Positions 1 to 6,524 of a stretch of DNA of 17,197 nucleotides are shown piece by piece. Source of the stretch: CAYUCJ01 sp049282265 (GTDB lineage Bacteria; Desulfobacterota; DSM-4660; Desulfatiglandales; Desulfatiglandaceae); assembly GCA_049282265.1 (NCBI GenBank), contig JBAPTR010000117.1, forward strand, positions 1 through 17,197, read 5' to 3'. Position 1 is the first letter of the stretch, and every line of letters starts with the position of its first letter. A program made the position numbers and the translations under genes. The notes below the pieces were generated by a model that had not been told where the DNA came from, did not search any database, and saw only the letters and a list, made by a program, of their open reading frames with translations.

Positions 1-202
1 GGGTTTAAGCCTCCCAATCCCCAAGCGCTTATATGAATCTATGCTGAGCCCCAAATCGGCGTCCATTCCCTCCGAAGTGTTTAGAAAGGGTCTGAAAAAG
101 AGTCTCAGGTTCGGCTCCACTTCGTTGCTCATGGGCTGCCGCTTGCGGCATAAACCAGCTCTTTAAAAAATCATCAAGTTTCAAGTTTCGAGTATCCGGC
201 TA
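1..202. other. Left-edge flank after the M16 peptidase; no gene supported
   Basis: This stretch lies downstream of the M16 peptidase stop codon. On the minus strand an open frame of 44 codons begins with ATG at 132-130 and runs off the left edge. It has no ribosome binding site, and its translation (it contains EPNLRLFFRPF and LGLSIDSYKRLG) resembles no family I recognise. An inner in-frame ATG at 66-64 has GGAGGG only about 2 nt upstream, which is too close. A small palindrome (TGCCG-CTTG-CGGCA, about 138-151) has no T-tract on either strand, so I do not call it a terminator. A 7-nt unit (aagtttc) is repeated in tandem at about 176-189. The stretch may be intergenic or the 5' end of an unseen gene. 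Confidence 0.4.
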
Positions 203-1459
203 TCAGAATCTCAGGTTCGACGAATCAAGCCTCTCGCCCCCGAAGGGGCCGAGTGTAACGAGGGAAGTCCCTCTGCCGCTGAAGATCGTTTTTGCCTCTT
301 GGATGACCTCATCGACGGAGACCTGCTCAAGGTGTTCCACCACCTCTTCATAGGGCACATAACGACCAAAGACAAACTCATTTTTTGCAAGGCGCATCAT
401 CCTGTTATCTGGATCTTCCGAGGAAAGGTAGATACCGCCGACGATATGTTCTTTCGCCGCGTCAAGGTCCTCTTGAGACAGGGCCCCTTTCTGAATCTTG
501 CGGATTTCCTTGTTGATGGTTTCCAGTGCGGGATTAACATTGTCGCCGTCCGTACCCAAGTAAATCCCGAATATGCCCGAATCGCAGTAAGAGGAGAGGA
601 AAGAGTATATGGAATAGGCAAGTCCCCTGTCCTCCCTGATCTCCTGGAAGAGACGCGAACTCATGTTGCCTCCGAGAATCGTACTGAACAGGGCGCAGGC
701 AAACCGCCTTTCGTCCGTAAAAGAGGGGGCCTCCGCCCCGAGACAAACATGGACCTGTTCGTGTCCCTTTTCATGGTGGGAGATTCCAACGCTTGACTTA
801 GGGGGCACCCTCTCTTCTGAAGATCTACCGGGCTCCAGGGTCTCAAAGAGGGGGCCGAAATGTGAAACGAGGGCGTCATGCCGAATGTTGCCGGCAACCG
901 CAACCACCACGTTCTCAGGCCCGTAAAACCTCTTGACGGACTCCAGAATCGTTTTTTTGCGGATCGCTGAAACCGTAGCGTTCGTGCCGAGTATAGGCAA
1001 CCCGAGTGAATGGTTTCTCCAGAACTGCCTGCTGAAAAAGACGTGCACTTTTTCATCAGGAGCGTCTTCCATCATACTGATTTCCTGGAGGATGACCTGA
1101 CGCTCACGTTCCAGATCCTGTGGGTCGAAGAGGGAATTCAGAAAGATATCAGACAGGATATCGGCCAGTCGGTGGAAATGCCGGCCCAGCACCCTTGCGT
1201 GGAAGCATGTATTTTCCTTGCCTGTAAAGGCATTGGACATGCCCCCGATACCGTCCAGTTCCTTGGCGATCTGGAGGGTCGTCCGGTTCAGGGTTCCCTT
1301 GAAAATCATGTGCTCGATGAAGTGGGAAATGCCGTTCTGTTCCGGCTGTTCATCCCTTGAACCGGCATTGACCCAGATACCGACGGAAACGGATTTCAGA
1401 TGATCCAACTGCTCGGAGATGATCCTCAATCCATTTCCGAGAACCGTCTTATGATACAT
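203..1459 (-). CDS. M16 family zinc metallopeptidase (insulinase/processing-peptidase-like)
   Basis: Predicted M16B-type zinc peptidase of 418 aa, the usual single-chain length of bacterial members. The inverted zinc motif HFIEH lies at about residues 46-50, inside the family-typical stretch NGISHFIEHMIFKGT. Downstream are the ERQVILQEISMMED segment, which supplies the acidic zinc ligand region, and the second-half motif LFQEIREDRGLAYSIYS. No signal peptide is visible, so it is probably cytoplasmic. The start is ATG at 1459 (or the adjacent ATG at 1462), inside the 3' end of pnp: ATGTATCATAA carries both this start and the pnp stop, an 11-nt overlap suggesting translational coupling. Longer upstream readings would run far into pnp and lack family similarity. 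A peptidase of this family also lies downstream of pnp in Bacillus (rpsO-pnpA-ylxY-mlpA). The natural substrate is unknown. Confidence 0.93.
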   Translation of the reverse strand: MYHKTVLGNGLRIISEQLDHLKSVSVGIWVNAGSRDEQPEQNGISHFIEHMIFKGTLNRTTLQIAKELDGIGGMSNAFTGKENTCFHARVLGRHFHRLADILSDIFLNSLFDPQDLERERQVILQEISMMEDAPDEKVHVFFSRQFWRNHSLGLPILGTNATVSAIRKKTILESVKRFYGPENVVVAVAGNIRHDALVSHFGPLFETLEPGRSSEERVPPKSSVGISHHEKGHEQVHVCLGAEAPSFTDERRFACALFSTILGGNMSSRLFQEIREDRGLAYSIYSFLSSYCDSGIFGIYLGTDGDNVNPALETINKEIRKIQKGALSQEDLDAAKEHIVGGIYLSSEDPDNRMMRLAKNEFVFGRYVPYEEVVEHLEQVSVDEVIQEAKTIFSGRGTSLVTLGPFGGERLDSSNLRF

Positions 1460-3548
1460 CATCGAGACTCTCGCCCAGCGCGGCCTTCCGGGAGAGGCGA
1501 ATCTTTCCACGTTCGTCCACATCAAGGACCTTCACGAGGACCTCATCTCCTTCCTTGAGCACATCCGTGACCTTCTCAACCCGTCCGCGGTCAAGCTGCG
1601 AGATGTGGATGAGGCCGTCCGTCCCCGGCAATATTTCCACAAATGCGCCAAAGTCCATGATTTTCTGGACCTTCCCCATGTAGAGTTTCCCGATTTCAGC
1701 CTCCTGTACCAGGTCGCTGACCATCTTCTGCGCCAGGTCCGCACACTCCTGGTCCGCTGCCGCGATGACGACCTTTCCATCATCGTCCACCTCAACACGT
1801 GCCCCTGATTCACTGGTGATCTGTTTGATCATCTTCCCACCCGGGCCGATCAGGGTCCTTATTTTGTCCGTCTTTATGTGCATTTCAATAACCACAGGGG
1901 CATATTGTGAAACCTCGCTTCTGGCACTGGAAATGGCCGCGTTCATTTTTTCCAGTATGGACAACCTCCCTTCCCTGGCCTGCTCCAGGGCCTTCTGCAT
2001 GATTTCCCTGGTGATTCCCTCCATTTTTATGTCCATCTGGAGGGCCGTTATCCCCTTCGCGGTGCCTGTGACTTTGAAATCCATATCCCCGTAATGGTCT
2101 TCATCCCCGAGGATATCCGTGAGCACGACCACCTTGTCATTGCCGGAGACCAGTCCCATGGCCACGCCTGCAACCGGTTCCTTTAGCGGAACGCCTGCAT
2201 CCATGAGAGAAAGGGAGGCGCCGCAGACGGTTGCCATGGACGAAGAGCCATTGGATTCCAGGATCTCGGAGACGACCCGGGTACAGTAGTTAAATCCCTC
2301 TTTGTCGGGCATGACGGGTATAAGAGCACGCCTGGCCAGGGCCCCGTGGCCAATTTCCCTGCGACCTGGTCCACCTATTCTCTTGGCCTCACCCACACTG
2401 TAAGGGGGAAAATTATAGTGCAGGATGAACGATCTGAAATGGTTTCCGTGAATAGATTCGATTCTCTGCTCATCATATTCCGTGCCCAGGGTTGTCAAGA
2501 CCAGTGCCTGGGTCTCTCCCCTTGTAAAAAGGGCCGATCCATGGACACGCGGCAACAAGCCGACCGTGCACTCGATGGGCCTGACCTCGGTGAAAGAACG
2601 CCCGTCAATCCTTTTCCCTTCGTCCAGGATCATTTCGCGGACCATACGTCTTTCCACCTCGTGAACTTGATCTTTGATGAACGACGTCTTGTCATCAGCC
2701 TCATCAGTAAATGCGTCCAGAACGGAAAGTTGTGCTTCATGCCTCTTTTTCTGTCTCTCCATCTTGTCCGCCGTGGTAATGACTTCCCTGAACTTGGGAG
2801 TGGCGACCTGGGCTATCCGCTCACAAAAGGATTCATCAACAGGGACTTCCGAGACCACCCGCTTCTCCTTTCCCACCGATCTCTTGAGCTCTTCCTGCAT
2901 ATCGAGCATGGGTTGAATGGCCTCATGCCCAAAAAATATGGCATCGATGATATCCGATTCGGATACGAACTGACCACCCCCTTCAACCATGACCACCGCA
3001 TTGCGATTTCCTGCGACAATAAGGTTTATGTCACAGGTTTCCTGCTGGCTGATGGTGGGATTTGCAATCAATTGACCTTCCAGGCGACCTACCCTGACCC
3101 CGGCAATAGGACCGTTGAAAGGGATATCGGAAACCTCCAGGGCCGCAGAGGCCCCAAGAATGGCCAGGACATCCCCTTCGTTCTCCCTATCCGTAGAGAG
3201 CACCGACGCAATGATCTGCGTCTCGTTGTGATAGTTATCCGGAAAAAGCGGGCGCAACGGCCTGTCTATCAACCGCGATATCAGCGTCGCCTTTTCACCG
3301 GGCCGGCCCATATCCCTGCGGAAAAAATTCCCGGGTATCCGGCCGCCTGCATAGGACATCTCCTGGTATTCCACTGTCAGTGGAAGAAAATCAATCCCTT
3401 CACGAACCTGGTCGGTTGAGACAGCTGTAACGAGTACGACGCTTTCGCCCAGGGTCACGACCGCTGAGCCGCTCGCCTGTTTGGCGATGCGACCGGTTTC
3501 CACATTCAGCTTCTGACCATTAATTTCTATTGAACAGTTTTTTATCAT
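1449..3548 (-). CDS. pnp: Polyribonucleotide nucleotidyltransferase (PNPase)
   Basis: PNPase, 699 aa, the normal family length. It degrades RNA 3'-to-5' by phosphorolysis as a homotrimer and is a degradosome component in many bacteria. Domains in order are the first RNase PH-like domain from the N-terminus, a helical linker (around 230-310), the second RNase PH-like domain with the catalytic-site segment LGDEDHYGDMDFKVTGT, a KH domain at about 556-610 with the GPGGK loop, and an S1 domain at about 619-685 (GKVQKIMDFGAFVEI, TDGLIHISQL). The ATG start has a GAAAGGA ribosome binding site about 10 nt upstream. It lies 54 nt after rpsO, the classic rpsO-pnp pairing, and overlaps the next gene, the M16 peptidase. 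I see no strong hairpin in the short rpsO-pnp gap, so an E. coli-like RNase III site for autoregulation is not evident. Confidence 0.98.
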   Translation of the reverse strand: MIKNCSIEINGQKLNVETGRIAKQASGSAVVTLGESVVLVTAVSTDQVREGIDFLPLTVEYQEMSYAGGRIPGNFFRRDMGRPGEKATLISRLIDRPLRPLFPDNYHNETQIIASVLSTDRENEGDVLAILGASAALEVSDIPFNGPIAGVRVGRLEGQLIANPTISQQETCDINLIVAGNRNAVVMVEGGGQFVSESDIIDAIFFGHEAIQPMLDMQEELKRSVGKEKRVVSEVPVDESFCERIAQVATPKFREVITTADKMERQKKRHEAQLSVLDAFTDEADDKTSFIKDQVHEVERRMVREMILDEGKRIDGRSFTEVRPIECTVGLLPRVHGSALFTRGETQALVLTTLGTEYDEQRIESIHGNHFRSFILHYNFPPYSVGEAKRIGGPGRREIGHGALARRALIPVMPDKEGFNYCTRVVSEILESNGSSSMATVCGASLSLMDAGVPLKEPVAGVAMGLVSGNDKVVVLTDILGDEDHYGDMDFKVTGTAKGITALQMDIKMEGITREIMQKALEQAREGRLSILEKMNAAISSARSEVSQYAPVVIEMHIKTDKIRTLIGPGGKMIKQITSESGARVEVDDDGKVVIAAADQECADLAQKMVSDLVQEAEIGKLYMGKVQKIMDFGAFVEILPGTDGLIHISQLDRGRVEKVTDVLKEGDEVLVKVLDVDERGKIRLSRKAALGESLDDVS

Positions 3549-3602
3549 CTCTATCTGTTTCCTTTCAGTTGACCCATCAGCCCTCTTGCAGGATATGTTG
3601 GT

Positions 3603-3872
3603 CTACTTTCTAATGCCGAGTTCTTTGATAACAGTTCTATATCTTTCCACATCACTCTTTTGGAGATAGTTGAGGAGCCTTCGCCTCTGACCAACCAGTT
3701 TCAGCAACCCGCGCCTTGAATGGTGATCTTTCTTGTGTACTTTGAAATGGTCAGTCAAGTATTTTATTCTATTGCTCAAAAGGGCAATCTGCACCTCCGG
3801 AGAACCCGTATCATTGTTGTGAAGTTTGAATCTTTCAATAATTTCCTTTTTATTTTCGGCCGTTAAAACCAC
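3603..3872 (-). CDS. rpsO: 30S ribosomal protein S15
   Basis: Ribosomal protein S15, 89 aa, the same length as the E. coli protein. It binds the central domain of 16S rRNA early in 30S assembly. The conserved core (HFKVHKKDHHSRRGLLKLVG followed by QRRRLLNYL) is intact, including the HHSRRGL segment that contacts rRNA. The start codon is GTG, fixed by a strong GGAGG at 3881-3885 with 8-nt spacing. It lies 35 nt downstream of truB and 54 nt upstream of pnp, the order found in E. coli (truB-rpsO-pnp). Identity is secure. Confidence 0.98.
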   Translation of the reverse strand: MVLTAENKKEIIERFKLHNNDTGSPEVQIALLSNRIKYLTDHFKVHKKDHHSRRGLLKLVGQRRRLLNYLQKSDVERYRTVIKELGIRK

Positions 3873-3880
3873 GTTTTATT

Positions 3881-3885
3881 CCTCC
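3881..3885 (-). promoter_or_regulatory. Ribosome binding site that fixes the GTG start of rpsO
   Basis: GGAGG on the minus strand, inside GGAAGGAGG, with 8 nt to the GTG codon at 3872-3870. No ATG in frame nearby could serve instead, so the site decides the start. Confidence 0.8.
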
Positions 3886-3907
3886 TTCCATATGTTGACA
3901 TGATTGA

Positions 3908-4831
3908 TCAGTCAAAAACTCTCATCAGTTTGGTTCTGGGACCACCTTCTGTCCCTTGGATCTGTATGCTCATTACGGCAATCAATTCTTCATCTTTCAC
4001 GATCTTTACATACCCATCCCCCCCGTTCAATATGCATGGCCCAAAGGCCAATTCTCTCCAGGCAGGTTGGTAACCCTGCCTTATCCGCCTCGCCATGGTG
4101 GCGTCCACATCCCATTTCCGCATACCCGGCAGCGACCGGTTCAAAGAGATTACCCTATCCTTCAAAACAGCGGGACTCAGATCCCGGTTGAGCCGTTCCG
4201 AGGCCAGGGCATCCTCTGATAGAAACCGTCCGCTGGCAAGTCTCCTCAAGGATATCAAATGGGCACCGGTGCCCAGGCTCCTGCCGATATCCGCCGCCAG
4301 ACTCCTTACGTAAGTGCCCGCCGAGCAACGCGTCCTGATGGTCATATGGGGCGGATTTATAGAAACCACCTCAAGAGATTCGATGGTAACCTTCCTTTTG
4401 GGAAGGTCAAAATCTACCCCTCTGCGTGCGAGCTTGTACGCCCGCTGGCCCTTCCATCGGAGAGCTGAATAACGGGGTGGCGACTGTTCTATTTCTCCTA
4501 TAAAGTGGCTGCACTTTTCAAGTACTTCGCCCCGTTTCAGTTCAGGAACCGGCCTTGTCTCCGTTGTTACGCCCGTAGCATCCAGGGTGTCCGTCTCAAT
4601 ACCCAGCAACAGGGTCCCCTGGTAGAGTTTTTTCTGTGACATGAGAAAATTAGAGAGCTTCGTTCCCTGTCCCAGCAAGAGCACCAGAAGACCGGTAGCA
4701 AACGGGTCCAGTGTCCCGGCATGCCCCAGCTTTCGGGTCTGGAACACACCTCTCGCCCGTCTCACCATGTCGAAAGAGGTTTCCCCTTCCGCCTTGTCCA
4801 CAAGCAGGATCCCGTCAGTTGGATGTCCCAT
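3908..4831 (-). CDS. truB: tRNA pseudouridine(55) synthase TruB
   Basis: TruB, 307 aa, makes pseudouridine-55 in the T-arm of nearly all tRNAs. The catalytic motif GHAGTLDPFATGLL is present, with the nucleophilic aspartate at about residue 42. The N-terminal DGILLVDKAEGETSFD segment (family pattern G-x-L-x-x-x-K-P-x-G-x-T-S) and the central RYSALRWKGQRAYKLAR and AGTYVRSLAADIGRSLG motifs are all intact. The C-terminus (about 245-307) fits the TruB C-terminal/PUA-like domain. I place the start at ATG 4831-4829. The codon just upstream is TTG and would add one residue. The gene overlaps the nrnA 3' end by 17 nt, which suggests coupled translation. Confidence 0.96.
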   Translation of the reverse strand: MGHPTDGILLVDKAEGETSFDMVRRARGVFQTRKLGHAGTLDPFATGLLVLLLGQGTKLSNFLMSQKKLYQGTLLLGIETDTLDATGVTTETRPVPELKRGEVLEKCSHFIGEIEQSPPRYSALRWKGQRAYKLARRGVDFDLPKRKVTIESLEVVSINPPHMTIRTRCSAGTYVRSLAADIGRSLGTGAHLISLRRLASGRFLSEDALASERLNRDLSPAVLKDRVISLNRSLPGMRKWDVDATMARRIRQGYQPAWRELAFGPCILNGGDGYVKIVKDEELIAVMSIQIQGTEGGPRTKLMRVFD

Positions 4832-5801
4832 CAAAAAAACGAACAGCTTTCTCTAAGAAATTCTTTTTCAAAATCTTTAGCGTGCCCCTGCCCTGGAACC
4901 CGGCTGCCCTGGCATGCCCCCCGCCCCCGAAGCAGGAGGCCAGTTCGGCCACATCCACCAGTTTATTTGACCGGAGGCTGAATTTGTGCTCGTTTGCGTT
5001 TATCTGCCTGATCATGACGGAAAGTTCCACCCCCGAGACAAACCGTGGATAGTCCACGAACCGTTCACTGTCGATCGGCCTGGCCCCCGTCTCCTTGAAC
5101 ATCCTGGAAGAAATGGTCATCATGCCTATCTTGCCGTCCTGGTAGAATTCAAGTGTGTCGAGGGCCCTCTGGAGCAATTTGAGCCGGGAAGAGGAGTACC
5201 CTTCAAGGACGATCCTGGAAATCTCCCATGGCGCTGCACCAAGATCCACAAGCTCAGCCGCGATCCGGAAGGAATCGGCACTGGCATTTTCGTACCTGAA
5301 AGAGCCGGTATCCGTCTGAATGGCGGCGAAGAGATTCATGGCTGTCTGTTCTTCCAGAGGAAACCCCGCCTGCTTGATGATATGGAAAATCAGTTCACCG
5401 GTCGAAGAACTCCGGGGGTCAACCAGATTAATATCCCCGAAGAAACTGTTCGTCTTATGATGGTCGATGCATATGACCCTTTCTCCTCTCTCAAGAAGGG
5501 ATCGATGCGCTCCAAGTCTCTTGGGATCTCCGCAATCCAGCGCAGCAATTGCGTCAAATTCCAGCGCCATGTCAAAGGACTGAACGATCCGGTCAGCACC
5601 GGGCAACTGGTTGAGGGGAGATGCCAGTGGCTCCTCAATCAACAAGGTGATTTCCTTGCCACGTTTTTCCAGCGCCCAGCCGAGGGCAAGCATCGAACCG
5701 ATACCATCGGCATCCGGATCCACGTGAGTGGTCAGCAGGAAGCTTTTTCCCTCCTTCAGAATCGCCACGATCCCGGCTATGATCTCGTCTCTATTCATCA
5801 T
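4815..5801 (-). CDS. nrnA: DHH/DHHA1 phosphoesterase, NrnA-like (oligoribonuclease / pAp phosphatase)
   Basis: Bifunctional oligoribonuclease/pAp-phosphatase family protein, 328 aa. It hydrolyses very short oligoribonucleotides (nanoRNA) left by exonucleases such as PNPase and, in some members, 3'-phosphoadenosine 5'-phosphate. Metal-binding DHH-superfamily motifs are visible in order: HVDPDADGIGS (residues 26-36, D-x-D-x-D), the lone aspartate in AALDCGD (about 89), IDHHKTN (112-118) and QTDTGSF (162-168). The C-terminal DHHA1 domain carries the nucleotide-binding glycine motif GGGGHARAAG near 290-300. Tandem ATG codons (5801 and 5798) overlap the rbfA stop (GATGATGAATAG) by 8-11 nt. Its place between rbfA and truB suits an RNA-turnover role. 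Whether it prefers nanoRNA or pAp cannot be read from the sequence. Confidence 0.92.
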   Translation of the reverse strand: MMNRDEIIAGIVAILKEGKSFLLTTHVDPDADGIGSMLALGWALEKRGKEITLLIEEPLASPLNQLPGADRIVQSFDMALEFDAIAALDCGDPKRLGAHRSLLERGERVICIDHHKTNSFFGDINLVDPRSSSTGELIFHIIKQAGFPLEEQTAMNLFAAIQTDTGSFRYENASADSFRIAAELVDLGAAPWEISRIVLEGYSSSRLKLLQRALDTLEFYQDGKIGMMTISSRMFKETGARPIDSERFVDYPRFVSGVELSVMIRQINANEHKFSLRSNKLVDVAELASCFGGGGHARAAGFQGRGTLKILKKNFLEKAVRFFDGTSN

Positions 5802-6141
5802 CGGCTATTTCATCCAGAACTTTTTCCATGTGGCTTCCGAAGGCAAGCGATGGGTCATGGATAAACCGCATCTCAGGCACATATCTTAATTTTAGCCGGT
5901 GGCCGACCTCTCTCTTGATAAACCCCTTGGCGCTCTCCAAGCCCTCCCCGGCCTTTGCAATCTGATCCTGTTCTCCCATGACACTGTAGTAGATCTTCGC
6001 CTGTTTCAGGTCATTGCTGAGTTGAATCCCCGTCAGTGTCACGGTTCCGACACGCGGGTCATTCACCTTTTCCAGGAGCGAAAAGGCCAGTTCCTTCAAA
6101 ATCTGTTCACCCACCCTGCTGGCTCGTCTGCCGGATAACAT
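5791..6141 (-). CDS. rbfA: 30S ribosome-binding factor RbfA
   Basis: RbfA, 116 aa, a small KH-type protein that binds the 30S subunit and helps mature the 5' end of 16S rRNA, important in cold growth. Family landmarks include the start RASRVGEQILKELAFSLLEK, the DPRVGTVTLTGIQLSNDLKQAKIYYSVMG core, and the C-terminal VGHRLKLRYVPEMRFIHDPS segment. The ATG at 6141 is preceded by GGAG with about 6 nt spacing. An 88-nt gap separates it from ylxP, and its stop overlaps the start of nrnA. This is the expected neighbourhood (infB-rbfA-truB). Confidence 0.96.
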   Translation of the reverse strand: MLSGRRASRVGEQILKELAFSLLEKVNDPRVGTVTLTGIQLSNDLKQAKIYYSVMGEQDQIAKAGEGLESAKGFIKREVGHRLKLRYVPEMRFIHDPSLAFGSHMEKVLDEIADDE

Positions 6142-6229
6142 GCGTCACTCCATTCCCTACCATGATTTGAAATTCAATGTTCTCTGGTGACTCCCCAGGA
6201 TCGCGGCCATATGAACCTGTTGCGGTCAA

Positions 6230-6517
6230 TCAGAGGTTAACAATTTCCATATCCGTTCCGATAATCTCTGCCAGACAAAGAGACTCAAGAAAGCCCAAGA
6301 CATGGTTTAGGGACGAATCGATATGCCGCCTGTCATTCCCGACCGCGCTGACCCCCAGTTCAATCTTCTGCCACCTGTCATTGGATCCGACTTCAGCAAT
6401 GGACACGTTGTAGCGGGCCTTGACCTTGTCCACCATACTTCTTACGATCTTCCGCTTTCCCTTGAGCGAATGGTTCTCCGGAAGGTGAAATTCTATTTTC
6501 AGGCTGCCCACCACCAT
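6230..6517 (-). CDS. ylxP: DUF503 / YlxP family small protein
   Basis: Small protein of 95 aa matching the DUF503 (YlxP) family. The start MVVGSLKIEFHLPENHSLKG, followed by KRKIVRSMVDKVKARYNVSIAEV and a C-terminal amphipathic helix, is the family pattern. Bacillus subtilis has ylxP in the same position, between infB and rbfA. Its biochemical role is not well defined, but the context suggests a ribosome-assembly or initiation-linked function. The ATG lies 7 nt after the infB stop. There is no clear ribosome binding site apart from a distant GAGG inside infB, so translational coupling to infB is likely. Confidence 0.9.
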   Translation of the reverse strand: MVVGSLKIEFHLPENHSLKGKRKIVRSMVDKVKARYNVSIAEVGSNDRWQKIELGVSAVGNDRRHIDSSLNHVLGFLESLCLAEIIGTDMEIVNL

Positions 6518-6524
6518 AATTCTA

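Noticed and set aside
138..151. TGCCG-CTTG-CGGCA hairpin as terminator for the long minus-strand operon
   Set aside because: No T-tract follows on either strand, so it does not fit an intrinsic terminator.
2346..3419. Long plus-strand open frame (357 codons) opposite pnp
   Set aside because: It lies wholly antisense to the well-conserved pnp gene, has no recognisable motifs, and its composition follows pnp codon bias read in reverse.
3549..3602. RNase III-type regulatory stem-loop expected between rpsO and pnp
   Set aside because: Only 3-4 bp pairings are visible in the 54-nt gap, so I cannot support an autoregulatory hairpin.
3887..3915. Promoter-like TTGACT-17-TATGGA on the minus strand before rpsO
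   Set aside because: The -10 box is poor, and the predicted start would fall within the rpsO ribosome binding site, leaving no usable leader.
4986..5864. Plus-strand open frame (292 codons) opposite nrnA and the end of rbfA
   Set aside because: It is antisense to two confident genes and shows no family motifs or ribosome binding site.
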